Positions 1 to 8,029 are shown, numbered from the stretch's first letter. The stretch: 14,158 bases of DNA from an uncultured Clostridia bacterium (GCA_946408145.1 CAMJQX010000019.1:1-14158), one strand, 5' to 3'. Program-made: numbers and translations. The notes: a model not told the origin generated them from the letters alone.

Positions 1-590
<590 letters not shown>

Positions 591-605
591 CGGCTCTCAG
601 AACAT

Positions 606-637
606 AAAAATCGCTCCTCTTTTGAGGAGCGATTTTT
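606..637. terminator. Bidirectional intrinsic terminator between galE and the DegV gene
   Basis: Perfect 14-bp inverted repeat (AAAAATCGCTCCTC, TTTT loop, GAGGAGCGATTTTT). The A5/T5 ends give a U-run after the GC-rich core in both directions, so one hairpin can stop the plus-strand galE transcript and the minus-strand DegV transcript. It starts 16 nt after the galE stop and ends 19 nt beyond the DegV stop. Confidence 0.92.
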
Positions 638-655
638 AATGAGATCGAACAGACT

Positions 656-1504
656 TTACTTTTCGATGAACAGCACGCCGAGGGTTTTGGGGCCGCAGTG
701 CGTGGAGACGGTGCAGCCCGCCAGCGTGTGATGGACTACCCTGCAGCCGGAGAGCGCATACACGAGCTTGATAAGCTCCTCGACCACAGCGGGGTCGATC
801 TCGCCGGACTCGGTGAGAAAAACATGCCCGGGGCGGACGTTTTTGCCCTTGAGACGCTCGGTTATGTACTGCTTATACACGTGCTCGATGCTGCCGCGGT
901 ATTTCTTGTAGACGCCGAGCTTCCCGTCCTTCATCTCCAGTCCCGGCTTGAGCTGGAGAAGGTTTGCAGCCATCGCGGCGACGCCGGAGCAGCGGCCGCC
1001 CTTGCGCATGAATTCCAGCGTGTCGAGCACGAAGCTCGTGGAGACCTTACCGGTCAGGCTCTCAAGGTGCTCGGCGATCTCCTTCGCGCCCATGCCTTTG
1101 TCGCGGCACTCGGCGCCCTCGATGGCAAGCAGGCCGACGCCCGTGGAGAGCATGCGGCTGTCGACGGGATAGACGCCTTCAAGCTCCTGCGCGGCCAGAC
1201 GCGCGGCGTTGTATGTATTGGAGAGCTCCGCGCTGATGTCGAGGTGGACGATCTCATAGCCGTCCCGCACGAAGGGCGTGAAAAACTCGAGCAGCTCCTG
1301 CACGCCGGGCGCGGAGGTCTTGGGCAGGATGCCGTCCTTGCGGTAGCGGGCATACATATCCAGCGGCGTGAAGCCCTGCCCGTCCAGAAAGACATCGTCC
1401 CCCAGCGTGATCGTCAGCGGGATGATTTTGATATCGTAGCGGGAGATCAGCTCCTGGGAGAGATCCACCGTGCTGTCGGCGGTGATCATGACCGGCTTGC
1501 TCAT
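656..1504 (-). CDS. DegV family (FakB-like) fatty-acid-binding protein
   Basis: DegV/FakB proteins hold a fatty acid and present it to the kinase FakA, so that exogenous fatty acids enter phospholipid synthesis; this is a cytoplasmic role. The 282 residues match the usual family length. They show the N-terminal ITADSTVDL strand, the ligand-pocket TSAP motif at residues 63-66, an ISAELSNTYNAA motif near 90-101, the FMRKGGR segment, and a C-terminal THCGPKTLGVLFIE motif that contacts the carboxylate in the family. The second motif has Asn where LSGTY is common, and the last has Lys where HxGPG is common; both are mild departures. The start is supported by AAGGAGT at 1515-1521, 10 nt upstream. 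It is probably monocistronic, with its own promoter at 1543-1571 and the shared terminator at 606-637. No fakA-like gene is in the window. Confidence 0.93.
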   Translation of the reverse strand: MSKPVMITADSTVDLSQELISRYDIKIIPLTITLGDDVFLDGQGFTPLDMYARYRKDGILPKTSAPGVQELLEFFTPFVRDGYEIVHLDISAELSNTYNAARLAAQELEGVYPVDSRMLSTGVGLLAIEGAECRDKGMGAKEIAEHLESLTGKVSTSFVLDTLEFMRKGGRCSGVAAMAANLLQLKPGLEMKDGKLGVYKKYRGSIEHVYKQYITERLKGKNVRPGHVFLTESGEIDPAVVEELIKLVYALSGCRVVHHTLAGCTVSTHCGPKTLGVLFIEK

Positions 1505-1542
1505 GGGAATCAGGACTCCTTATCCTCTTGTTTCTATGTCAG

Positions 1543-1571
1543 ATTATAGCATCACGCTTTGACTTTGTCCA
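1543..1571 (-). promoter_or_regulatory. Vegetative promoter for the DegV gene
   Basis: On the minus strand, TGGACA (1566-1571), a 17-bp spacer and TATAAT (1543-1548). TG one base before the -10 adds an extended -10 element. Matches to consensus are 5/6 and 6/6. The expected start near 1536 leaves a leader of about 32 nt containing the AAGGAGT ribosome binding site. Confidence 0.85.
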
Positions 1572-1597
1572 TCACGAAAAACCATATTGATGATTTG

Positions 1598-1627
1598 ACG
1601 GCGAAACTCTCAAAGGCGTTTTGCCGT
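1598..1627 (-). terminator. Weak hairpin downstream of rmlA
   Basis: Inverted repeat ACGGCGAAAC / GTTTTGCCGT (10-bp arms, one non-Watson-Crick position, 10-nt loop) lying 19 nt past the rmlA stop. No clean U-run follows on the minus strand, so it may only slow or partly terminate transcription. Read-through would continue into the DegV gene on the same strand. Confidence 0.35.
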
Positions 1628-1645
1628 TCTGTTCTGACAGACAGC

Positions 1646-2554
1646 TTACAAAATGATCTTTCCCTCCAGCACGGCCATCAGATGCTCGCCGTAAGGGCTT
1701 TTCCCATATTTCTCGGCGCTGGCTTTCAGCATCTCGTCATCGATCCAGCCGAAGCGGTATGCGATCTCCTCCGGGGCGGAGATGGTCATGCCCTGGTACT
1801 GCTCGATCATGCTCACAAAGTTAGTTGCCTTGCAGAGGCTGTCGAAGGTCCCGGCATCCATCCACGTAAAGCCGCGTCCCAGGAGCTGCGCCTGGAGCCT
1901 TCCTTCCCGCAGATAAAGCTCATTGAGCGATGTGATCTCGAGTTCTCCGCGTTCGGACGGCTGCACCTGCGCGGCTTTTTCGCTCACTCCCGCCGGATAG
2001 AAATACAGCCCGACGATGGCGTAATTGCTTTTCGGAGCCTTCGGTTTTTCTTCAACGCTCAGGATCGTTACGGCGCCGTTATCCGTTTCCTTGTCGCGGC
2101 GCGTGAACTCCATGATCCCGTAGCGTTCCGGGTCCTCTACATAGTATCCGAATACGCAGGCGTCGCCGCTTTCCGCCATGTCCTTTGCCTTGAACAACTT
2201 GTGAGCAAGGCCGTTCCCGTAGAAAATGTTGTCCCCGAGGATCATGGCGCAGCAATCGTCCCCGATGAAGTCCTTCCCGATCGTGAAAGCCTGTGCGAGC
2301 CCTTCCGGTTTTTCCTGCACGGCATAGGACAGGGAGATGCCGAACGCGGCTCCGTCCCCGAGCAGCTGCCGGATGCGCGGCGTATCTTCGGGCGTGCTGA
2401 TGATCAATATGTCCTTGATCCTTGCCAGCATCAGCGTTGACAAGGGGTAATAGATCATCGGCTTGTTGTATACGGGAAGCAGCTGCTTTGATGTGACCAG
2501 GGTCAGCGGGTACAGCCTGGTCCCGCTGCCGCCTGCGAGAATTATCCCTTTCAT
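1646..2554 (-). CDS. rmlA: Glucose-1-phosphate thymidylyltransferase (RmlA/RfbA type)
   Basis: The enzyme makes dTDP-glucose from dTTP and glucose-1-phosphate, the first step toward dTDP-rhamnose and other dTDP-deoxysugars of surface polysaccharides. The product is 302 residues, close to the family's usual 290-300. It shows the nucleotide-binding GGSGTRLYPLT signature (residues 8-18), SKQLLP (22-27), EKPEGLAQA (81-89), the metal-binding LGDN (106-109), the VEEKPKAPKSN segment and a WMDAGTFDSL segment. An in-frame ATG two codons upstream (2560) directly abuts the GGAGG at 2561-2565, leaving no spacer; the ATG at 2554 has a 6-nt spacing and is chosen. The gene lies 56 nt after the phosphoesterase gene with no terminator between, so the two are probably co-transcribed. 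rmlB, rmlC and rmlD are absent from the window, so the final sugar cannot be told. Confidence 0.95.
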   Translation of the reverse strand: MKGIILAGGSGTRLYPLTLVTSKQLLPVYNKPMIYYPLSTLMLARIKDILIISTPEDTPRIRQLLGDGAAFGISLSYAVQEKPEGLAQAFTIGKDFIGDDCCAMILGDNIFYGNGLAHKLFKAKDMAESGDACVFGYYVEDPERYGIMEFTRRDKETDNGAVTILSVEEKPKAPKSNYAIVGLYFYPAGVSEKAAQVQPSERGELEITSLNELYLREGRLQAQLLGRGFTWMDAGTFDSLCKATNFVSMIEQYQGMTISAPEEIAYRFGWIDDEMLKASAEKYGKSPYGEHLMAVLEGKIIL

Positions 2555-2560
2555 ACACAT

Positions 2561-2565
2561 CCTCC
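2561..2565 (-). promoter_or_regulatory. Ribosome binding site that decides the rmlA start
   Basis: GGAGG on the minus strand touches the first in-frame ATG (2560) but sits 6 nt from the second (2554). Only the second has workable spacing, and it gives the family-typical N-terminus MKGIILAGG. Confidence 0.8.
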
Positions 2566-2610
2566 ATTATGCCCGGAATACTCTTGAAAAGCATATATCA
2601 GCACACGAGT

Positions 2611-3492
2611 TCAAGCCGGGTGCAGATCCAGCACCAGGATCTCCGGAATATTGTTGAAGCGCGGGTACCTGTCCGTATTGCCGAGCCCGCGGGTAAGCGC
2701 CATAACCCGGCTGCCGTCATCTGACCAGTAAAGCCCGCAGACCAGGCCGGGAAGCCAGCCCTGATCCGGCGCCCAGAGGCCGCCGACCCACGGAATACGC
2801 ACCTGCCCGCCATGGATGTGGCCGCACAATACGCAGTCTGCATCCCAGCTGTCAAGGCTCCCCTTTTTGATCCAGCTGTAGGGCATATGACACAGCAGGA
2901 TCGTATAGGCATCCGTATCCTGAAACTCCTCGAGGAACGCGCATTCCTCCGGCCGGGCCTCCTTGGTTTTCAGGAGTTCGGCGGGAAGGCAGTAGCCATA
3001 AAGTCCGCCGAGCCGTAGGTTCTGTCCGTTCACTTCGATATCGGCCCAGTCATACTCCAGTACGACGGCGCCTGCGTTTGCGTACAGCTCTTTCAGATCC
3101 GTTCCGTATCGTTTCTCATGCGCGATCTCGTGATTGCCAAGGGATACATAGACCGGAGCGATGGGTGCAAGCTGCCCGATCAGCTCCAGGGCAATATCCG
3201 TCCGCTCCTCGTTGGCATTGAGCAGATCGCCGGTGATCAGGATCAGATCCGGCTCCTGAGCCGTGACTTTCCTGACCAGTCTCGAGTTGTGGGGCCCGAA
3301 GACGCTGTTGTGCAGATCGCTGAGATGCACGATGCGCATCGGCTCACGCAGCGTGGGAATCGAAAGCGCATACCGGCTGACCATAAGGCCGTACGAAGAG
3401 AGCGCAAGCGAGAGCAGCACGGCTGCCGCCGCAAGGGCAAGAACAAGAAGGCAGAATAACAATGGTCTGCGTTTCATACGTTTCATGAGCAT
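2611..3492 (-). CDS. Membrane-anchored calcineurin-like metallophosphoesterase (YkuE/LpxG-like)
   Basis: A dinuclear-metal phosphoesterase tethered to the membrane. The 293 residues start with basic residues and a single hydrophobic segment (about 10-33), with the catalytic domain after it. All family metal motifs are present: DLH (59-61), GD (88-89), GNHE (119-122), a CHMP histidine (202) and GHIHGGQ (224-230). Relatives of this layout hydrolyse phosphate esters or pyrophosphates of membrane lipids or sugar nucleotides; the substrate here is not readable. It is first in a likely two-gene unit with rmlA, which suggests but does not prove a role in surface glycan or carrier-lipid metabolism. 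No clear ribosome binding site precedes the ATG at 3492; in-frame ATGs at 3486 and 3477 are alternatives that keep the membrane segment. Confidence 0.9.
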   Translation of the reverse strand: MLMKRMKRRPLLFCLLVLALAAAAVLLSLALSSYGLMVSRYALSIPTLREPMRIVHLSDLHNSVFGPHNSRLVRKVTAQEPDLILITGDLLNANEERTDIALELIGQLAPIAPVYVSLGNHEIAHEKRYGTDLKELYANAGAVVLEYDWADIEVNGQNLRLGGLYGYCLPAELLKTKEARPEECAFLEEFQDTDAYTILLCHMPYSWIKKGSLDSWDADCVLCGHIHGGQVRIPWVGGLWAPDQGWLPGLVCGLYWSDDGSRVMALTRGLGNTDRYPRFNNIPEILVLDLHPA

Positions 3493-3536
3493 TTACTAAT
3501 AACAGAAAACGAGTCGAAAACGATTTATCATTTGTG

Positions 3537-3565
3537 ATTATAACATTATGTATTCCCTTTGTCTA
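3537..3565 (-). promoter_or_regulatory. Promoter for the phosphoesterase-rmlA unit
   Basis: On the minus strand, TAGACA (3560-3565), a 17-bp spacer and a perfect TATAAT (3537-3542). Predicted transcript start near 3530, about 38 nt before the coding region. It lies directly downstream of the terminator that closes the large surface-protein gene, so the two units are insulated. Confidence 0.8.
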
Positions 3566-3635
3566 TCGGTTGAGTGCGCTCTGAAAGGTAAAAAGCCGAT
3601 ATCTGTTCCATCGGTTCTCCCCCGGATGGTGTATA

Positions 3636-3683
3636 AACAGAAAACCGCCGCTCCGAGAGGGCTGCGTCTCATCGGAACGGCGG
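3636..3683 (-). terminator. Intrinsic terminator of the large surface-protein gene
   Basis: Twelve-bp stem with one mismatch (CCGCCGTTCCGA pairing with TCGGAGCGGCGG on the minus strand) and a 15-nt loop, followed on the minus strand by TTTTCTGTTT. It begins about 32 nt after the stop codon at 3716-3718. Confidence 0.85.
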
Positions 3684-3715
3684 AAGGTCTATTCGTTTCT
3701 TTGTTTTCTGGAAGA

Positions 3716-6700
3716 CTACGGATTGGTGCAGACACCGGAGGAATTGAAGTTGTACACCTTGCTGCCGATCTTGCGGCTCGTGTCGGCGAGCATGACGCCG
3801 TCGGCGTCCAGGTAATACCACTTGCCGTCAAGCTTCAGCCAGCCCGTCTTCATGGCGCCGCCGCTCTCAAAATAATACCACTTGTTGTCGAGCTTGAGCC
3901 AGCCGGTCTTCATCGCGCCGGAGGAAGCAAAGTAGTATTTCTTTCCGCCGATCTCCTGCCAGCCGGTCACCATGACGCCGTCAGAGTCGAAGTAATACCA
4001 GGTGGTCCCGACCTTCACCCAGCCGGTCGCCATGGCACCGCTGCTCTGGAAGTAGTACCAGTTCCCATCCTCGCTCAGCCAGCCCGTCTTCATCGCGCCG
4101 GATGCGTTGAAGTAGTACTTCTTCCCGCCGATCTCCTGCCAGCCGGTCACCATGACGCAGTCGGTGTCGAAATAATACCAACTGCTGCCGGACTTTAGCC
4201 AGCCCGTGGCCGCGGCGCCGCCGCTCTGGAAGTAATACCACCTGCCGTCGATCTGCTTCCAGCCGGTCTGCATGGCGCCGGAGCTGCTCATATAGTAGAG
4301 CTTGCCGGAGACCTTGATCAGCCCGGTCTGCATGACGCCGTCGGTGCCCATGTAAAACCAGCTGCTGCCGGATTTGACCCAGCCGGTCCTGGGTTTCCCG
4401 TCGTCGCCGAAGTAATACCAGCTGCCGTTGAACTGCCGCCAGCCGGGGCTGCGGTCTATGCGGAGGATCTCGGTCTTCGTATTCGTATAGGTCCTGCCTT
4501 CATAGACGGCGGCTGCGGTGTAAACGACTTTACCATCAGCCTGTACCGTGGGCTCGGTGCGTTCGCTTGTAATCGTCGCCGCAACGGTCTGTCTGTGGGT
4601 CGAATCGTTCGCGCAGGTGAAGACGGCCGAAGCCGCGGTATAGCCGGTCCAGTTCCAGCCGCTCAGGCTGTATGCATGGCCGAGCGCGGGCAGCGTCTCG
4701 GACTTGCTGTCCGTATAGGTCTCACCGGAAACGGTGACGCTGGCGGTGTAGACGACACTGCCGTCCCGCTCGCAGGTCGCGGGCGTGCGCGTGATCCGTG
4801 GCGTCACCGTCACAGTCTTTGTATGGCCGGCGTCACGGCCGCAGACGAAGCTCGCGGTCGCTGCGCTGCAGCCGTCCCAGCTCCAGCCGGTAAGCTCATA
4901 ATCATGGCCGAGCGCGGGCAGTGTTTCTGTCCTGCGGCTGCGCCAGATCCATCCGTCGACCGTGACCGACGCCGTGTAGATCACACTGCCGTCCTCATCA
5001 CAGCTCGGCTCGGTACGCTCGGTGGTGATCTCCGAGGGGAGAGTCAGCGTATGACTCTCGTCACGGCTGCAAACGAAGTACCAGGTTGCCGAGCTGTAGC
5101 CGTCCCAAACGAGATCGACACATTCATAGTCGTGGCCGAGTGCGGGGATCGTCCGCCGGTTACGGCTCATTTCCCTGCCGCAGTCGGAGCAGTATACGAC
5201 CTCGTCATACCAGCCATCGTCGGTGCAGGTCGGCGCCGTCTCATTTTCGTGAACGGGCTCGCCCGGCGTATGGCTCTCCCCGTCGCCCGACTGATAGTGC
5301 CATGTCGCGTTGAAGAAGAGATAATTGTCCTGCGTCTCCCAGCCGTGGTCGAGCAGCGCCTCTCTCTGATCAAGCGTACCGCCGTAGTACACATCCGTCA
5401 GGCCCGTGCAGCCCTTAAATGCGAAGGCCGAAATCTCTGTGACGGCCAGCGGGAGGCGGAAGACCGTCAGACTGGTGCAGTCATAGAACGCGCCGTCGCT
5501 GATCGTAGTCAAGCTCTCGGGCAGGGAGATGTCGGACAGGGCGCTGCAGCCGTTGAAGGCTGCCCAGCCGATGCTGGTCACACCCTCCGGGATCACGATG
5601 CCGGGCAGCGAGCTGCAGTCGTAGAAGCACATAGGGTCGATCGAGGTCAGGCTCTTCGAAAGCGTCACTTTACTGAGGCTGCCGCAGTAAGAGAAGGCCT
5701 GACCCAGATTCAGAACACTGTCGGCAATGCTCGCTTCGGTCAGCGCGCTGCAGTCCGAAAAGGCGTAGTCGTATATGTCGGTCACACCGGAGCCGACCAC
5801 GACTTTTCGGATGCTGCCGCGGTATTTGTGCCAGGGGAAGTCGGAAGCATTGCGATAGTAGTTCATCGGGCCGTACCCGGAAATGGTCAATGTATACTCC
5901 TGATTGAGCTTCCATGTCAGCGCCTGCCCGCAGACGCCGCTGTCGATCAGTTCCTCATCGCCGCCCTGATGGTTTGCGATATGCACAAGGCAGTTTTCCG
6001 CGTTGTAGTTCCCGGTCCAGAAATCCACAAGCTTTCCGTCGACCAGAAGCGCGCATACCGCGAGCGTCACGGAACCGGAATTGCCCATTTGTCTGGCAAT
6101 GCTCCACATGAGGTCCCCGCCGTCCAGCGCGAAGACGATATCGCTGCAGTCCGGGGCGTACAGCGCCTTGAAGGCCTCCACCGCCGCCTTGTCGTTTCCG
6201 TCCACGTCGGCGGCAATAACCTTGATCGTCGGGTCGCTGATCCATGCGCACTGCGCCAGACTCTCTACCGTGTTTCCGGAGTTCCAGCACATGGCGCTCT
6301 CGTTTGAGAGGGTAGCCCGATAAAAGACCAGCAGTTGGATGCGGTCGGCATAGCTGCTGCTCGTTACCGTTCCGCCGTCGAGCGTCTGCAGAGACCAGTC
6401 AGAGATCTCGATCGGCTCCATTTCCTCAGGAGGCTCTTCCAGATCGCCGTTCGGATCGTCCAGATAGTCATGGGCCGAGAGGATCAGGGAGGCCTTGTCG
6501 TAGAGCGCGGTCGTGTCGCTGCTGTAGGTGTACATGATCGTGGAGCTTCTGGTTTGGAAAACATAGCCCATGGACCAGGTGCCGGAATGAAAGCCCCTCA
6601 TGAACAGATAGTCCGGATAGCCTGCGGTACCGCTGTCGCAGTTGGTCACGTCCACCAGATAATTCTTGCCGTTGTCCATGGTGACGATGTTCCACATGTG

Positions 6701-7813
6701 GGCGCCGGGGATACCGCCTGTGACGGAATAGGCGGTGACATTGCCGGAAAAGCTGGTCAGATCGCAGAGATACTGGAAGCCCTTCGAATAGCCCTCGCAG
6801 ACCACTTTGGTCTCGGGATCCTCGTCAAAGATCCAGATCAGCTGCCAGGGGTTACCGTAATCGACATCGTTATACAACGCGTCATAATTGTAATCGACCA
6901 GGTCGCAGATCGTGTTTTTGTAGCCCTCGAGCTTTTCGTAGTCCGAGCAGCCGCTGTATTCGCTGACGATCGACGCCGCCTTGCTGACGGCGTGGCTCAC
7001 CGCCGCGCCCTTTTCCGGATCGACCTCGTAGGTGCCCGCCGCATACTCCGCAGCGACAGGGAAACTGATCTCGACGACCGTGCCCGGAGAGATCCAGGAC
7101 GAGCTTGTCTTGTCATACCAGTACAGTTCAAAGGGGCAGTCCGCGAGCAGGGCATCAATGAGCGAGCCGAAGCTGATACTGCCGGAGACGGTGCGCGTAT
7201 AGCTAAAGACCGTAGAAGTCCGCTCACCCGCCGCGACCTGCGCGATCATCGGGCGCAGCTTGTCGTAGGCTTCTTTCGTTGCTCCCTCCAGTGTGGCTCC
7301 GACATTCTTGACGTTGAGAAGCCCATCGCCCCGGGGGAGCAGCGAATCCAGCATCATGCGGGCATAGCCGTCCAGAAGACCTTCGCTGCTGCCGCCGGGC
7401 GTGTAGGACAGGAGCTCATCGGCATTTTCTTCTTCTGCGGGGACAAAGGGATCCTCGAATTCCTCCTGCGGGACGCCGAGGGCATGGTCCTCCGTATCGG
7501 GCATCTCTGCGCCGGGGACAGTGCCGGCATCACCGACTGCCGGCTCGGACGGCTCCTGCGCCTCTTCGCTCTCGCTCGGAAGCACAGGGGGAGTTTCCTC
7601 CTCCGGGGTGCCGGGGTCATTATCCGATACGGAAACCTCCACCGCATCCTCCGTCTCCTCCGTGGGAGCCTCTGCAGCGTCTTCAGGCTGAGAGACGCCG
7701 ACCGTCTCCTCAGCAGAGCTGTCCGCAGCTTCTCCGTCGGCCAAAGCCGCTGCGGGAAACAGCGACAGGCAGATCAGAAGGCACAGCAGCATTGCAAGAA
7801 AGCGTTTCATCAT
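3716..7813 (-). CDS. Large secreted modular cell-surface protein: transglutaminase-like, BspA-type LRR, 76-aa repeats, cell-wall-binding repeats
   Basis: Predicted secreted 1365-residue protein held on the cell wall by non-covalent C-terminal repeats. Order: signal peptide (1-25, cleavage likely after ALA); acidic Glu/Pro-rich linker (about 26-140); transglutaminase-like domain with Cys339 in VCEGYSKGF, His372 in GAHMWN and Asp388 in LVDVTN as the expected triad; thioredoxin-like domain (about 466-613) without a CxxC; BspA-type leucine-rich repeats (677-812); three 76-residue PALGHDY repeats (890-1117); twelve 20-residue WYYF...TGW repeats (1126-1365), like choline-binding modules. The start at 7813 has AAGGAG 9 nt upstream; an adjacent second ATG is possible. 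It is a single-gene unit with its own promoter and terminator. The triad suggests protein cross-linking or peptidase-type chemistry, but many such domains in gut Firmicutes are uncharacterised. Adhesion or substrate capture is inferred from the repeats. Confidence 0.9.
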   Translation of the reverse strand: MMKRFLAMLLCLLICLSLFPAAALADGEAADSSAEETVGVSQPEDAAEAPTEETEDAVEVSVSDNDPGTPEEETPPVLPSESEEAQEPSEPAVGDAGTVPGAEMPDTEDHALGVPQEEFEDPFVPAEEENADELLSYTPGGSSEGLLDGYARMMLDSLLPRGDGLLNVKNVGATLEGATKEAYDKLRPMIAQVAAGERTSTVFSYTRTVSGSISFGSLIDALLADCPFELYWYDKTSSSWISPGTVVEISFPVAAEYAAGTYEVDPEKGAAVSHAVSKAASIVSEYSGCSDYEKLEGYKNTICDLVDYNYDALYNDVDYGNPWQLIWIFDEDPETKVVCEGYSKGFQYLCDLTSFSGNVTAYSVTGGIPGAHMWNIVTMDNGKNYLVDVTNCDSGTAGYPDYLFMRGFHSGTWSMGYVFQTRSSTIMYTYSSDTTALYDKASLILSAHDYLDDPNGDLEEPPEEMEPIEISDWSLQTLDGGTVTSSSYADRIQLLVFYRATLSNESAMCWNSGNTVESLAQCAWISDPTIKVIAADVDGNDKAAVEAFKALYAPDCSDIVFALDGGDLMWSIARQMGNSGSVTLAVCALLVDGKLVDFWTGNYNAENCLVHIANHQGGDEELIDSGVCGQALTWKLNQEYTLTISGYGPMNYYRNASDFPWHKYRGSIRKVVVGSGVTDIYDYAFSDCSALTEASIADSVLNLGQAFSYCGSLSKVTLSKSLTSIDPMCFYDCSSLPGIVIPEGVTSIGWAAFNGCSALSDISLPESLTTISDGAFYDCTSLTVFRLPLAVTEISAFAFKGCTGLTDVYYGGTLDQREALLDHGWETQDNYLFFNATWHYQSGDGESHTPGEPVHENETAPTCTDDGWYDEVVYCSDCGREMSRNRRTIPALGHDYECVDLVWDGYSSATWYFVCSRDESHTLTLPSEITTERTEPSCDEDGSVIYTASVTVDGWIWRSRRTETLPALGHDYELTGWSWDGCSAATASFVCGRDAGHTKTVTVTPRITRTPATCERDGSVVYTASVTVSGETYTDSKSETLPALGHAYSLSGWNWTGYTAASAVFTCANDSTHRQTVAATITSERTEPTVQADGKVVYTAAAVYEGRTYTNTKTEILRIDRSPGWRQFNGSWYYFGDDGKPRTGWVKSGSSWFYMGTDGVMQTGLIKVSGKLYYMSSSGAMQTGWKQIDGRWYYFQSGGAAATGWLKSGSSWYYFDTDCVMVTGWQEIGGKKYYFNASGAMKTGWLSEDGNWYYFQSSGAMATGWVKVGTTWYYFDSDGVMVTGWQEIGGKKYYFASSGAMKTGWLKLDNKWYYFESGGAMKTGWLKLDGKWYYLDADGVMLADTSRKIGSKVYNFNSSGVCTNP
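3719..4438 (-). repeat. Tandem array of twelve 60-bp units (cell-wall-binding repeats)
   Basis: The coding sequence repeats with an exact 60-bp period for twelve units, each giving about 20 residues of the form xxxGxWYYFxxxGxMxTGW. The last two units are more diverged and the final one ends at the stop codon. Units 4-6 and 7-9 match each other better than their neighbours, showing a 180-bp higher-order period. Confidence 0.95.
4463..5146 (-). repeat. Three tandem 228-bp units (76-residue PALGHDY repeats)
   Basis: Units begin at Pro890, Pro966 and Pro1042, exactly 228 bp apart. Each has PALGH(D/A)Y, a W-x-W/G motif, an (F/Y)xC-x3-D/S...HT segment and a TxxP...DG(S/K)VxYTA segment. The third unit lacks the cysteine before DGK seen in the first two. 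Such GHDY modules are common spacers in surface proteins of gut Firmicutes; their fold and ligand are not known to me. Confidence 0.88.
5378..5785 (-). repeat. BspA-type (LRR_5) leucine-rich repeat block
   Basis: About six units of 22-23 residues following (V/L)TxIxxxAFxxCxxLxxxxLPxx, the BspA/Treponema-type leucine-rich repeat, at residues 677-812. The family is known for binding host matrix proteins in some oral bacteria; binding here is only inferred. Confidence 0.9.
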
Positions 7814-7860
7814 GATAACAGTCTCCTTGAAAAGTGACTTCTCACTATTTTATAAACAAT

Positions 7861-7889
7861 ATAATACAGCAGGAGTTATTTGCAGTCAA
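7861..7889 (-). promoter_or_regulatory. Promoter for the large surface-protein gene
   Basis: On the minus strand, TTGACT (7884-7889), a 17-bp spacer and TATTAT (7861-7866), each 5/6 to consensus. Predicted start near 7854 leaves a leader of about 40 nt with AAGGAG 9 nt before the ATG at 7813. Confidence 0.8.
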
Positions 7890-8029
7890 TCGGCCTCCCG
7901 CATGCTTGAGGAAGTTTTTTGTACTGAGCGGAGAAAAAGAGAAACGGAAGCGTTTCAGCGATCATCGGATGGCGAAAGCTTTCGAGGGTCCGATTGATTT
8001 CACAGCCAAACGGCATGTTCGGCTCCAGG

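Noticed and set aside
698..1549. Plus-strand open frame of 283 codons opposite the DegV gene
   Set aside because: Antisense shadow running into the DegV promoter; the DegV protein has clear family motifs.
3719..4438. CRISPR array suggested by the regular 60-bp repeats
   Set aside because: The repeats are contiguous, in frame and coding, without unique spacers; they encode wall-binding modules.
4595..6307. Plus-strand open frame of 570 codons opposite the surface-protein repeats
   Set aside because: Shadow frame created by codon bias and by the repeats on the other strand.
6335..7837. Plus-strand open frame of 500 codons opposite the surface-protein gene
   Set aside because: No recognisable domain or ribosome binding site, and it lies wholly against a gene with signal peptide and catalytic motifs.
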